A stretch of 64,000 nucleotides of DNA from Symsagittifera roscoffensis (lineage: Eukaryota; Xenacoelomorpha; Acoela; Convolutidae), in the NCBI RefSeq assembly GCF_963678635.1, contig NC_087062.1:54446473-54510472 (forward strand). Reading direction: 5' to 3'. Numbering within the stretch: position 1 is the stretch's first letter; every line of letters starts with the position of its first letter. This document shows, piece by piece, positions 54,990 through 64,000 of the stretch. The position numbers and the translations under genes are program-made. The notes beneath the pieces were generated by a model that was not told where the DNA came from, ran no database searches, and was given only the letters and a program-made list of their open reading frames with translations.

Positions 54990-57060
54990 TTTCAATAAGG
55001 AGGGTTGCTAAGAGGTTTAAGTCACTCCGGAGGGTTACTTCGGAGGGTTGTTAAGACATTCAGCCTACTCCGGAGGGTTACTTCGGAGGGTACCTTAGTT
55101 ACCCAAGAGACTTTGGAGGGTCCCCCTCAACTCATTAAGGAGGGTCAATAAGAGGCTTAATATGCTCCGGAGGACTTTTGAAAAGGGCCTTCAACTGGCT
55201 TAAGAAAGCGTTAAACCAAGCTAAATTCTCTATGGAGGTTGTTTTAACTTCTTCGGAAGGTCTCGTGGAAAATTTCCACTAAGGAGGGTTGCTAAGGGGT
55301 TTAAGTCACTCCGGAGGATTACTTCGGAGGGTTCCCGAAAAAATCAAGAAAACGGGTTATTCTACCGCAGTAAAGACCCCGAAAGCGGTCTAACTGACTT
55401 AAAACCAGGTTGGCTGACACGGTCAACCTTCCCAGTAGGATCAAAAGGTGTTTTTATAAAATTTTCTGCCGCTCGGAGGGTTACCTATAATTTGGACCCT
55501 CCGAACCAACATATTCTAAACAATTTTTCTTTTCCGAGATTATCAACCCAAAAACGGTTGCGGTCTGAAAAAGTGGTTAAAACCGTCGACTTATGAGACT
55601 AAAATTGTCCCAATCGGTTGGCTAGTCTTTGAGAAATCGCCAAAAACGAGTTTGTCAAAATGGCCTTTTCTTACCACCTATATAGGTTCTGAAAAACGTT
55701 TTCCGCAATTCCTATTGAAAGTGCCTAAAAATAGTTGAAACGAGCGTAGTAGCCCTGTACGGAACTGGAACAATGCAAAAAACCGGACCAAAATTGGTTT
55801 GGAGACAAAAATTTGGCCAATAACTATCAAATTTGGACCCTCCGATTCCTTCCTTTTCCAATCCTTAAGTCGTTAGCTCTATCCACGGAGCTAATCGGAG
55901 GGTTACTCAAGAATTTTTCTGGCAACCGAGCACGTTATGCTAGCACGCTCCTAACACAAAAAAATTTATTGCTCTAACTCTGAAAACTCAAAACTCGATC
56001 CCCGAAACAGATTGACAAAATTCAGAAAATTATCAAAACTTTGATCGAAATAATTTTTGTTTTCGCTAACTTCTAGTAGTCATTTTCCGTGGGGTTTCTT
56101 TAGTTAGAGGGACTGAACCACGTAGTAACTCCCCCTATAAAAACTTTTTGCTGTTTGGAAAAGCTCGGGTATCCAAAAATTTGGGGGTCTATATTTTGGT
56201 CGAAAATCAGTAATTTTCGACAAAATTTGGGTGTTTCTCGGGTCTAAATAGGAGATAAGTAATAGATAGTGAGGACAGTAATCTATTAGTAGTCGTTAAT
56301 GAATATTACTATACCCTCCTTTGCACCAAAATACCCGAATTAAGACCCTTAACTCGGAAATTTGTGATCGTCGGAGGGTACAATCGGACCGCGCCAATCG
56401 TGCCCCACACCTCTTAGGTTTTGATGAAATAGTACCCGAATGATACTAAAATTGTTTCAACGATACCCAACAGTCGTTGTGGATGGTGTCCTTGATGCCC
56501 CTGTTGAGTGTGGACTACGTCGGTCAGCTTGCCACTCTACCCTCCGGCCACCGGCAAAAACACCATTAACGTGCTTGAATACTCAAATTACACTCAAGGG
56601 AGGGTACCCAACCCGTCACCAAAACACACAATCTTTCTATCAGAAATGATATAAATCATTCTGAAATAACAACAAGTAGGAAGGTCACATCACATCTTGT
56701 CCGGAAATAACATATAAACTGTCACTTTATGTTTTTTATTGTTTTGGTCTTTTTTGGATTTTTTACTGTTTTTTGTACTTTTTTGTTTTCAAAGAAATTT
56801 ATTTTTGGCTTTTTCTTGGTTATACACTATTTTTGTTTGGTTTTACTTTATCTCTTTAACTGTTTTTGGTCCCGGGACCTTGGGATAAGCCGGCTCATGA
56901 CTTCCCACCTAACCCTCCGGCCCCCGGAATTTTCGGTGTTAACTAAGTTAAAAAGCTAAATAGTACTAGGCGGAGGGTACGGACCTTCCCTTGGTACAAT
57001 AAAAGACATTAAGGCCTCTAACTCGGGCATACGGCCGGAGTGGAGGGTTCGTCTTTGAAA
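54990..57060. repeat. Dispersed GGAGGGT motif cluster in the E2 leader
   Basis: Motifs such as CTCCGGAGGGTTACTTCGGAGGGTT (around 55030-55090 and again near 55310-55335) recur irregularly on both strands: examples at 55003, 55110, 55133, 55475, 55890, 56370, 56600, 56970 and 57040 on plus, and ACCCTCC at 55490, 55855, 56300, 56540 and 56910. They are not in tandem with a fixed period. Confidence 0.75.
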
Positions 57061-57099
57061 CGTTTGCTGATCATGACGGTCTCATGCCTTTAACAGGCC

Positions 57100-57114
57100 C
57101 ACCCAGGAGCGCCA
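57100..57114 (-). promoter_or_regulatory. Candidate primer-binding site of E2
   Basis: Minus-strand TGGCGCTCCTGGGTG begins 12 nt after the LTR end at 57127. The same core is found at the same offset in E0 and E1. Repeated in array units 2 and 3. Confidence 0.5.
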
Positions 57115-57126
57115 TAAACAGGTCCA

Positions 57127-58002
57127 TGTAACATTCGCCCAAATACTACACAGCGACGGAGCGTAGAAAAAGTACCTAATAACGACTATCAGGCGTCAGT
57201 TACCTTAATTCTACTCGTTTTTCACCGTCTCGACCTTGCCAGTTGATTTTCTGGTCTGTTTAGGGCTAAGTAAGAAGTTACTATTTTTAGGCCATCAGTC
57301 AAACGACTTTTGATCAGCTTTCGTTTACATGCGAACACAACCACATAGCTGAGTCTCGGATCCTCAGACTACGTGATTGTTATTAAAAACGGCTCGAATA
57401 CCCTATTTTAATATGTTTTTGGTGACAGATATATATTAAATCCTTTGGAGATGGATTGACCCTTTCCTCTTCCTAGCTACTCATATTCTAAAATATCAAA
57501 CAATACCGGTGTCAATTCAAAGTTCTATGGCATCAGAGTAGCTAAAAAATTAGTTTACTACAGTCTTTCACCATATATTAGTCTCTGGTGGACCAAGCCT
57601 CCGCTTCCGTGTTCTCCTCGTGATAACGTTGTTATCACTCCCATTTCGTGGCACGGGAGGGTACTGCTCTCCACCACCGAAGCCTCTTTTCCCACTATCT
57701 TCTTTCACTAAGGATCTTATCGTGCGTGACTGTCACGATAAGAGGCTTCGTTTTTCTATCGTTCTCGTGTGACTGTTTTCTACTCTATTTGGTGTTGTTC
57801 TGTTTTTCTCAATTTTTTCGGTCAAAATGGCCGTTTTTCGTATTTCTGAGAAATACTCACTTGACAATCGAAATTTTGAAAAATTGAAACTTCCAGAATA
57901 TTTCGACCCTCCTTTCAAGCACTTTTTCGCTGTTAAGGCCTTTTCTCTCTAATTCGTGCTTCGTCGGAAGGTTGCGCTGTGCCAATCTGGCTGAATGGCA
58001 CA
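57127..58002 (-). repeat. 5' LTR of E2 (copy in array unit 1)
   Basis: 876 bp, minus-strand TGTGCCATTCAGCC to GCGAATGTTACA. It matches the 3' LTR 35200-36077 with scattered substitutions. It is also present twice more in the tandem array, so which copy was the original 5' LTR cannot be told, though this one is contiguous with the full leader. Confidence 0.9.
57620..57750. other. Stem-loop cluster inside the E2-type LTR
   Basis: GTGATAAC-GTT-GTTATCAC at 57620-57638 is an 8-bp hairpin. CTTATCGTG (57716-57724) pairs with CACGATAAG (57734-57742). CGAAGCCTCTT (57678-57688) pairs with AAGAGGCTTCG (57740-57750), sharing three bases with the inner stem, so the two compete. The first two stems recur in array units 2 and 3; the 35200-36077 LTR has single-base changes in both. 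Confidence 0.6.
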
Positions 58003-58132
58003 GTGAACCGAATTGGCTCCGACCGTTCGAGGTAGAAAAACACAAGAGATAGTGTCCCTGACTCTTGAGCCAATGGTTTTAGGGCCTATTTTTCTTTAAC
58101 CTCATATGTGACCGAAGTAGGCGACTGTTACA
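58003..58132 (+). repeat. 3' LTR of E1, last part, right of the E2 insertion
   Basis: GTGAACCGAATTGGCTCCGACC... to GTTACA at 58132 matches 3573-3695 of the E1 5' LTR. Together with 34429-35199 it gives a ~900-bp LTR. GTG (or AGTG) is present on both sides of E2 as a short target-site duplication. Confidence 0.85.
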
Positions 58133-58978
58133 TGACTGTTTTGAACTGATATCTGTAGCGAGTGATTTTGTGCCCAGCGGAGGTCCAAGCTGAACAGTGT
58201 TTTCTGATGATACCAACTTGATCGGAGGAAATTCTGGAAAACGCTCAGAAACAGCATCTTGGTTAGGGCCAAAAACAGTAACTTCGCATTTATCGTCATT
58301 GAGGCATAGTCCGATCTTTTTAGCGGAATCTTCGATATTGACAAGATCTTCAAGCAAGTTCGAGAACTGATCTCCAGAAATATTGTCAAGTTATAGCAAA
58401 CGGCAACCTAAACCGTATCGATTTTAATTGAAAAGGACTTCAAAACTTGTCATCTTCTTGAATCATTTTCACTCCATATCTAGAAATTTCCAAGGATTTT
58501 GACTGGAATACGTGATAAAGGGACTCCTGACGGTAACCTCGTTTATTCTGATACTTTTGACCTTCTGATTACGCAACCTCAAACCTGGCTTTCATGTTCT
58601 CAAGAAAAGGATGGATGCAAATGCAAAACAATAGCGAAGCAGTTGGATCTCCTTGCTGAAACCCTTCTTCAGACTTGATAAAATCAGAGCCGTACAACAA
58701 GTAGCTTGACCTGGCGTAACAAGTTATAGCAAACGGCAATAGTTCTGGTAGTTTTTGGATACAGTTTCTAGAATAACATCAGGGCGAACTGTGCTGAATG
58801 CATTTTTAAAATCGATTTTGAGAAAAACTTCGTCATCTTCCGCTGTCTTCAGAAAAATTCTAACTGCATGTGCCGCTGCTTCTGCTCCATTGCGGACACC
58901 AACACAAACTTGAAGCGGACTCAGCATTAATGACCATAATTGAAATGAAACAGTATGGCCTACACATGAAGATTTTTT
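58133..58978 (-). pseudogene. Reverse-transcriptase relic flanking E1
   Basis: 58927-58724 has GVRNGAEAAAHA and FLKIDFKNAFSTVRPD (motif A). Further along the minus strand near 58690-58570, GFQQGDPTASLLFC (motif B) is readable. 58357-58079 has AKKIGLCLNDDKCEV, a thumb-like region. The YxDD region between them is missing, and a 20-bp repeat (AGTTATAGCAAACGGCAA) occurs at both edges of that gap. It belongs to a non-LTR-like RT family whose exact type I cannot name. This was the DNA into which E1 inserted, or part of another element. Confidence 0.75.
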
Positions 58979-59927
58979 TAAATTTTGGGTCTAAATTTTG
59001 GTCGAAAATCAGTAATTTTTGACAAAATTTGGGTGTTTCTCGGGTCTAAATAGGAGATAAGTAATATATAGTGAGGACAGTAATCTATTAGTAGTCGTTA
59101 ATGAATATTACTATACCCTCCTTTGCACCAAAATACCCGAATTAAGACCCTTTACTCGGAAAATTGTGATGGACGGAGGGTACAATCGGACCGCGCCAAT
59201 TGTGCCCCCCACCTCTTAGGTTTTGATGAAATAGTACCCGAATGATACTAAAATTGTTTCAACGATACCCAACAGTCGTTGTGGATGTTGTCCTTGATGC
59301 CCCTTTTGATTGTGGAACACGTCGGTCAGCTTGCCACTCTACCCTCCGGCCACCGGCAAAATCACCATTAACGTGCTTAAATACTCAAATTACACTCAAG
59401 GGAGGGACCCAACCCGTCACCAAAACACACAATCTTTCTATCAGAAATGATATAAATCAATCTGAAACAACAACAAATAGGAAGGTCAGATCACATCTTG
59501 TCCGGAAATAACATATAAACTGTCACTTTATGTTTTTTATTGCTTTGGTCTTTTTTGGATTTTTTACAGTTTTTTGTACTTTTTTGTTTTCAAATAAATT
59601 TATTTTTGGCTTTTTCTTGGTTATACACTATTTTTGTTTGGTTTTACTTTATCTCTTTAATTGTTTTTGGTCCCGGGACCTTGGGATAAGCCGGCTCATG
59701 ACTTCCCACCTAACCCTCCGGCCCCCGGAATTTTCGGTGTTAACTAAGTTAAAAAGCTAAATAGTACTAGGCGGAGGGTACGGACCTTCCCTTGGTACAA
59801 TAAAAGACATTAAGGCCTCTAACTCGGGCATACGGCCGGAGTGGAGGGTTCGTCTTTGAAACGTTTGCTGATCATGACGGTCTCATGCCTTTAACAGGCC
59901 CACCCAGGAGCGCCATAAAAAGGTCCA

Positions 59928-60803
59928 TGTAACATTCGCCCAAATACTACACAGCGACGGAGCGTAGAAAAAGTACCTAATAACGACTATCAGGCGTCAG
60001 TTACCTTAATTCTACTCGTTTTTCACCGTCTCGACCTTGCCAGTTGATTTTCTGGTCTGTTTAGGGCTAAGTAAGAAGTTACTATTTTTAGGCCATCAGT
60101 CAAACGACTTTTGATCAGCTTTCGTTTACATGCGAACACAACCACATAGCTGAGTCTCGGATCCTCAGACTACGTGATTGTTATTAAAAACGGCTCGAAT
60201 ACCCTATTTTAATATGTTTTTGGTGACAGATATATATTAAATCCTTTGGAGATGGATTGACCCTTTCCTCTTCCTAGCTACTCATATTCTAAAATATCAA
60301 ACAATACCGGTGTCAATTCAAAGTTCTATGGCATCAGAGTAGCTAAAAAATTAGTTTACTACAGTCTTTCACCATATATTAGTCTCTGGTGGACCAAGCC
60401 TCCGCTTCCGTGTTCTCCTCGTGATAACGTTGTTATCACTCCCATTTCGTGGCACGGGAGGGTACTGCTCTCCACCACCGAAGCCTCCTTTCCCACTATC
60501 TTTTTTCACTAAGGATCTTATCGTGCGTGACTGTCACGATAAGAGGCTTCGTTTTTCTATCGTTCTCGTGTGACTGTTTTCTACTCTATTTGGTGTTGTT
60601 CTGTTTTTCTCAACTTTTTCGGTTAAAATGGCCGTTTTTCGTATTTCTGAGAAATACTCACTTGACAATCGAAATTTTGAAAAATTGAAATTTCCAGAAT
60701 ATTTCGACCCTCCTTTCAAGCACTTTTTCGCTGTTAAGGCCTTTTCTCTCTAATTCGTGCTTCGTCGGAAGGTTGCGCTGTGCCAATCTGGCTGAATGGC
60801 ACA
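59928..60803 (-). repeat. E2-type LTR in array unit 2
   Basis: 876 bp, same ends as 57127-58002, followed by the E1 LTR remnant GTGAACCG at 60804. Preceded on the plus strand by the PBS core GGAGCGCCA. It has few differences from unit 1. Confidence 0.92.
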
Positions 60804-60933
60804 GTGAACCGAATTGGCTCCGACCGTTCGAGGTAGAAAAAAAACAAGAGATAGTGTCCCTGACTCTTGAGCCAATGGTTATAGGGCCTATTTTTCTTTA
60901 ACCTCATATGTGACGGAAGTAGGCGACTGTTAC

Positions 60934-61780
60934 ATGACTGTGTTTTGAACTGATATCTGTAGCGGGTGATTTTGTGCCCAGCGGAGGTCCAAGCTGAACA
61001 GTGTTTTCTAATGATACCAACTTGATCCGAGGAAATTCTGGAAAACGCTCAGAAACAGCATCTTGGTTAGGGCCAAAAACAGTAACTTCGCATTTATCGT
61101 CATTGAGGCATAGTCCGATCTTTTTAGCGGAATCTTCGATATTGACAAGATCTTCAAGCAAGTTCGAGAAATGATCTCCAGAAATATTGTCAAGTTATAG
61201 CAAACGGCAACCTAAACCGTATCGATTTTAATTGAAAAGGACTTCAAAACTTGTCATCTTCTTGATCATTATCACTCCATATCTAGAAATTTCCAAGAAT
61301 TTTGACTGGAATACGTGATAAAGGGACTCCTGACGGTAACCTCGTTTATTCTGATACTTTTGACCTTCTGATTACGCAACCTCAAACCTGGCTTTCATGT
61401 TCTCAAGAAAAGGATGGATGCAAATGCAAAACAATAGCGAAACAGTTGGATCTCCTTGCTGAAACCCTTCTTCAGACTTGATAAAATCAGAGCCGTACAA
61501 CAAGTAGCTTGACCTGGCGTAACAAGTTATAGCAAACGGCAATAGTTCTGGTAGTTTTTGGATACAGTTTCTAGAATAACATCAGGGCGAACTGTGCTGA
61601 ATGCATTTTTAAAATCGATTTTGAGAAAAACTTCGTCATCTTCCGCTGTCTTCAGAAAAATTCTAGCTGCATGTGCCGCTGCTTCTGCTCCATTGCGGAC
61701 ACCAACACCAACTTGAAGCGGACTCAGCATTAATGACCATAATTGAAATGAAACAGTATGGCCTACACATGAAGATTTTT
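60934..61780 (-). pseudogene. RT relic in array unit 2
   Basis: Same content as 58133-58978: motif A frame at 61730-61527 and thumb-like frame at 61161-60904. One small deletion (near 61265) and several substitutions distinguish it. Confidence 0.75.
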
Positions 61781-62729
61781 TTAAATTTGGGGTCTATATT
61801 TTGGTCGAAAATCAGTAATTTTTGACAAAATTTGGGTGTTTCTCGGATCTAAATAGGAGATAAGTATTATATAGTGAGGACAGTAATCTATTAGTAGTCG
61901 TTAATGAATATTACTATACCCTCCTTTGCACCAAAATACCCGAATTAAGACCCTTTACTCGGAAAATTGTGATGGACGGAGGGTACAATCGGACCGCGCC
62001 AATTGTGCCCCCACCTCTTAGGTTTTGATGAAATAGTACCCGAATGATACTAAAATTGTTTCAACGATACCCAACAGTCGTTGTGGATGTTGTCCTTGAT
62101 GCCCCTGTTGAGTGTGGAACACGTCAGTCAGCTTGCCACTCTACCCTCCGGCCACCGGCAAAATCACCATTAACGTGCTTAAATACTCAAATTACACTCA
62201 AGGGAGGGACCCAACCCGTCACCAAAACACACAATCTTTCTATCAGAAATGATATAAATCAATCTGAAACAACAACAAATAGGAAGGTCAGACCACATCT
62301 TGTCCGGAAATAACATATAAACTGTCACTTTATGTTTTTTATTGTTTTGGTCTTTTTTGGATTTTTTACTGTTTTTTGTACTTTTTTGTTTTCAAATAAA
62401 TTTATTTTTGGCTTTTTCTTGGTTATACACTATTTTTGTTTGGTTTTACTTTATCTCTTTAATTGTTTTTGGTCCCGGGACCTTGGGATAAGCCGGCTCA
62501 TGACTTCCCACCTAACCCTCCGGCCCACGGAATTTTCGGTGTTAACTAAGTTAAAAAGCTAAATAGTAATAGGCGGAGGGTACGGACCTTCCCTTGGTAC
62601 AATAAAAGACATTAAGTCCTCTAACTCGGGCATACGGCCGGAGTGGAGGGTTCGTCTTTAAAACGTTTGCTGATCATGACGGTCTCATGCCTTTAACAGG
62701 CCCACCCAGGAGCGCCATAAAAAGGTCCA

Positions 62730-63605
62730 TGTAACATTCGCCCAAATACTACACAGCGACGGAGCGTAGAAAAAGTACCTAATAACGACTATCAGGCGTC
62801 AGTTACCTTAATTCTACTCGTTTTTCACCGTCTCGACCTTGCCAGTTGATTTTCTGGTCTGTTTAGGGCTAAGTAAGAAGTTACTATTTTTAGGCCATCA
62901 GTCAAACGACTTTTGATCAGCTTTCGTTTACATGCGAACACAACCACATAGCTGAGTCTCGGATCCTCAGACTACGTGATTGTTATTAAAAACGGCTCGA
63001 ATACCCTATTTTAATATGTTTTTGGTGACAGATATATATTAAATCCTTTGGAGATGGATTGACCCTTTCCTCTTCCTAGCTACTCATATTCTAAAATATC
63101 AAACAATACCGGTGTCAATTCAAAGTTCTATGGCATCAGAGTAGCTAAAAAATTAGTTTACTACAGTCTTTCACCATATATTAGTCTCTGGTGGACCAAG
63201 CCTCCGCTTCCGTGTTCTCCTCGTGATAACGTTGTTATCACTCCCATTTCATGGCACGGGAGGGTACTGCTCTCCACCACCGAAGCCTCCTTTCCCACTA
63301 TCTTCTTTCACTAAGGATCTTATCGTGCGTGACTGTCACGATAAGAGGCTTCATTTTTCTATCGTTCTCGTGTGACTGTTTTCTACTCTATTTGGTTTTG
63401 TTCTGTTTTTCTCAACTTTTTCGGTCAAAATGGCCGTTTTTCGTATTTCTGAGAAATACTCACTTGACAATCGAAATTTTGAAAAATTGAAACTTCCAGA
63501 ATATTTCGACCCTCCTTTCAAGCACTTTTTCGCTGTTAAGGCCTTTTCTCTCTAATTCGTGCTTCGTCGGAAGGTTGCGCTGTGCCAATCTGGCTGAATG
63601 GCACA
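62730..63605 (-). repeat. E2-type LTR in array unit 3
   Basis: 876 bp with identical ends. The adjoining E1 remnant reads ATGAACCG instead of GTGAACCG. Confidence 0.92.
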
Positions 63606-63735
63606 ATGAACCGAATTGGCTCCGACCGTTCGAGGTAGAAAAACACAAGAGATAGTGTCCCTGACTCTTGAGCCAATGGTTTTAGGGCCTATTTTTCTTT
63701 AACCTCATATGTGACCGAAGTAGGCGACTGTTACA

Positions 63736-64000
63736 TGACTGTGTTTTGAACTGATATCTGTAGCGGGTGATTTTGTGCCCAGCGGAGGTCCAAGCTGAAC
63801 AGTGTTTTCTAATGATACCAACTTGATCCGAGGAAATTCTGGAAAACGCTCAGAAACAGCATCTTGGTTAGGGCCAAAAACAGTAACTTCGCATTTATCG
63901 TCATTGAGGCATAGTCCGATCTTTTTAGCGGAATCTTCGATATTGACAAGATCTTCAAGCAAGTTCGAGAAATGATCTCCAGAAATATTGTCAAGTTATA
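63736..64000 (-). pseudogene. RT relic in array unit 3, cut by the window edge
   Basis: It holds only the thumb-like frame (63962-63705, AKKIGLCLNDDKCEV). The motif A and B parts lie beyond 64000. Confidence 0.75.

Larger units (their letters stand above)
53875..57126 (-). other. E2 untranslated leader (3.2 kb)
   Basis: No conserved coding frame. It contains a ~190-bp duplicated segment (54505-54791) and, from about 54990 to 57060, more than twenty GGAGGGT / ACCCTCC motifs. The part from ~56178 is included in the 2.8-kb tandem array. A T-rich stretch (56729-56860) gives small hydrophobic ORFs that I do not regard as genes. Confidence 0.7.
35200..58002 (-). mobile_element. E2: giant Gypsy-like LTR retrotransposon nested in the E1 3' LTR
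   Basis: Read on the minus strand: 5' LTR (58002-57127), PBS-like site, ~3.2-kb leader, gag, protease, RT, RNase H, integrase with macro-like domain, ORF2, polypurine tract, 3' LTR (36077-35200). It is 22.8 kb long including a 200-N gap. Both junctions fall at the same point of the E1 LTR, so this is one insertion. The two LTRs are clearly alike but show scattered differences, so the insertion is not fresh. Genes have only a few breaks each. Confidence 0.9.
56178..64000. repeat. 2.8-kb tandem array, units 1, 2 and partial 3
   Basis: Units begin at about 56178, 58979 and 61781 (TTTGGGGTCTATATTTTGG), with a period of 2,801-2,802 bp. Unit 3 is cut by the window edge. Each unit contains: end of the E2 leader, PBS, E2 5' LTR, 130 bp of E1 LTR, and the RT relic. 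The unit thus crosses the E2/E1/flank junctions, so it arose after both insertions. Units differ by only a few bases. Confidence 0.95.

Noticed and set aside
56729..56959. Hydrophobic 76-codon ORF repeated in every array unit
   Set aside because: Phe/Leu-rich translation of a T-rich leader stretch. Its repetition only reflects the tandem array.
1..64000. tRNA, rRNA, CRISPR array or host protein-coding genes
   Set aside because: No cloverleaf with box A/B motifs, no rRNA-like stretch, no spacer-separated repeats, and every long conserved frame belongs to a transposable element.

Overview
This window looks like repeat-rich chromosomal DNA from an invertebrate animal. A marine, perhaps cnidarian, host is my guess from the style of the elements and is not proven. 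I see no host gene, tRNA or rRNA. Almost everything is explained by very large Ty3/Gypsy-like LTR retrotransposons of one clade, inserted into each other, plus one LINE, several tandem duplications and a 200-N scaffold gap (36567-36766).

Layout. (1) 1-2492: the 5' leader and 5' LTR of an element on the minus strand (E0) that runs off the left edge. (2) 2826-35199, resuming at 58003-58132: element E1 on the plus strand. Its order is 5' LTR, PBS candidate, leader with an inverted duplication and a 15-bp minisatellite, decayed gag-pol (7.0-15.6 kb), a second long coding region 'ORF2' (16.1-33.8 kb), polypurine tract and 3' LTR. E1 ORF2 is swollen by a 4 x 1.45-kb tandem array and a ~3.8-kb duplication; one duplicate carries a 3.1-kb minus-strand LINE (26466-29578) with 11-bp target-site duplications. 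(3) 35200-58002: element E2 on the minus strand, ~22.8 kb, inserted into the 3' LTR of E1. It is better preserved: LTR, leader with many GGAGGGT motifs, gag, protease, RT, RNase H, integrase, ORF2, polypurine tract, LTR. (4) 56178-64000: a 2.8-kb tandem array spanning the E2 leader, the E2 5' LTR, the E1 LTR remnant and the flanking reverse-transcriptase relic, with two full units and one partial unit in the window.

The most interesting content is the element family itself. Without its duplications an element is ~21-23 kb. The pol polyprotein continues past the integrase into a ~150-residue domain that reads like a macro (ADP-ribose-binding) domain. Downstream, separated by ~450-510 bp with a candidate splice acceptor, lies ORF2, apparently one ORF of >2,600 codons in the ancestor. 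ORF2 carries a coiled coil, an SGNH/GDSL-type hydrolase domain, a second GxND-containing region and a conserved CHCC motif. ORF2 is recognisably conserved between the diverged copies E1 and E2, which suggests past selection on the protein. Gag packages the RNA; protease, RT, RNase H and integrase copy and insert it; the roles of the macro domain and ORF2 are unknown.

All element genes here carry stops or frameshifts, so I call them pseudogenes, except the E2 integrase-macro ORF, which is open for 1,041 codons.
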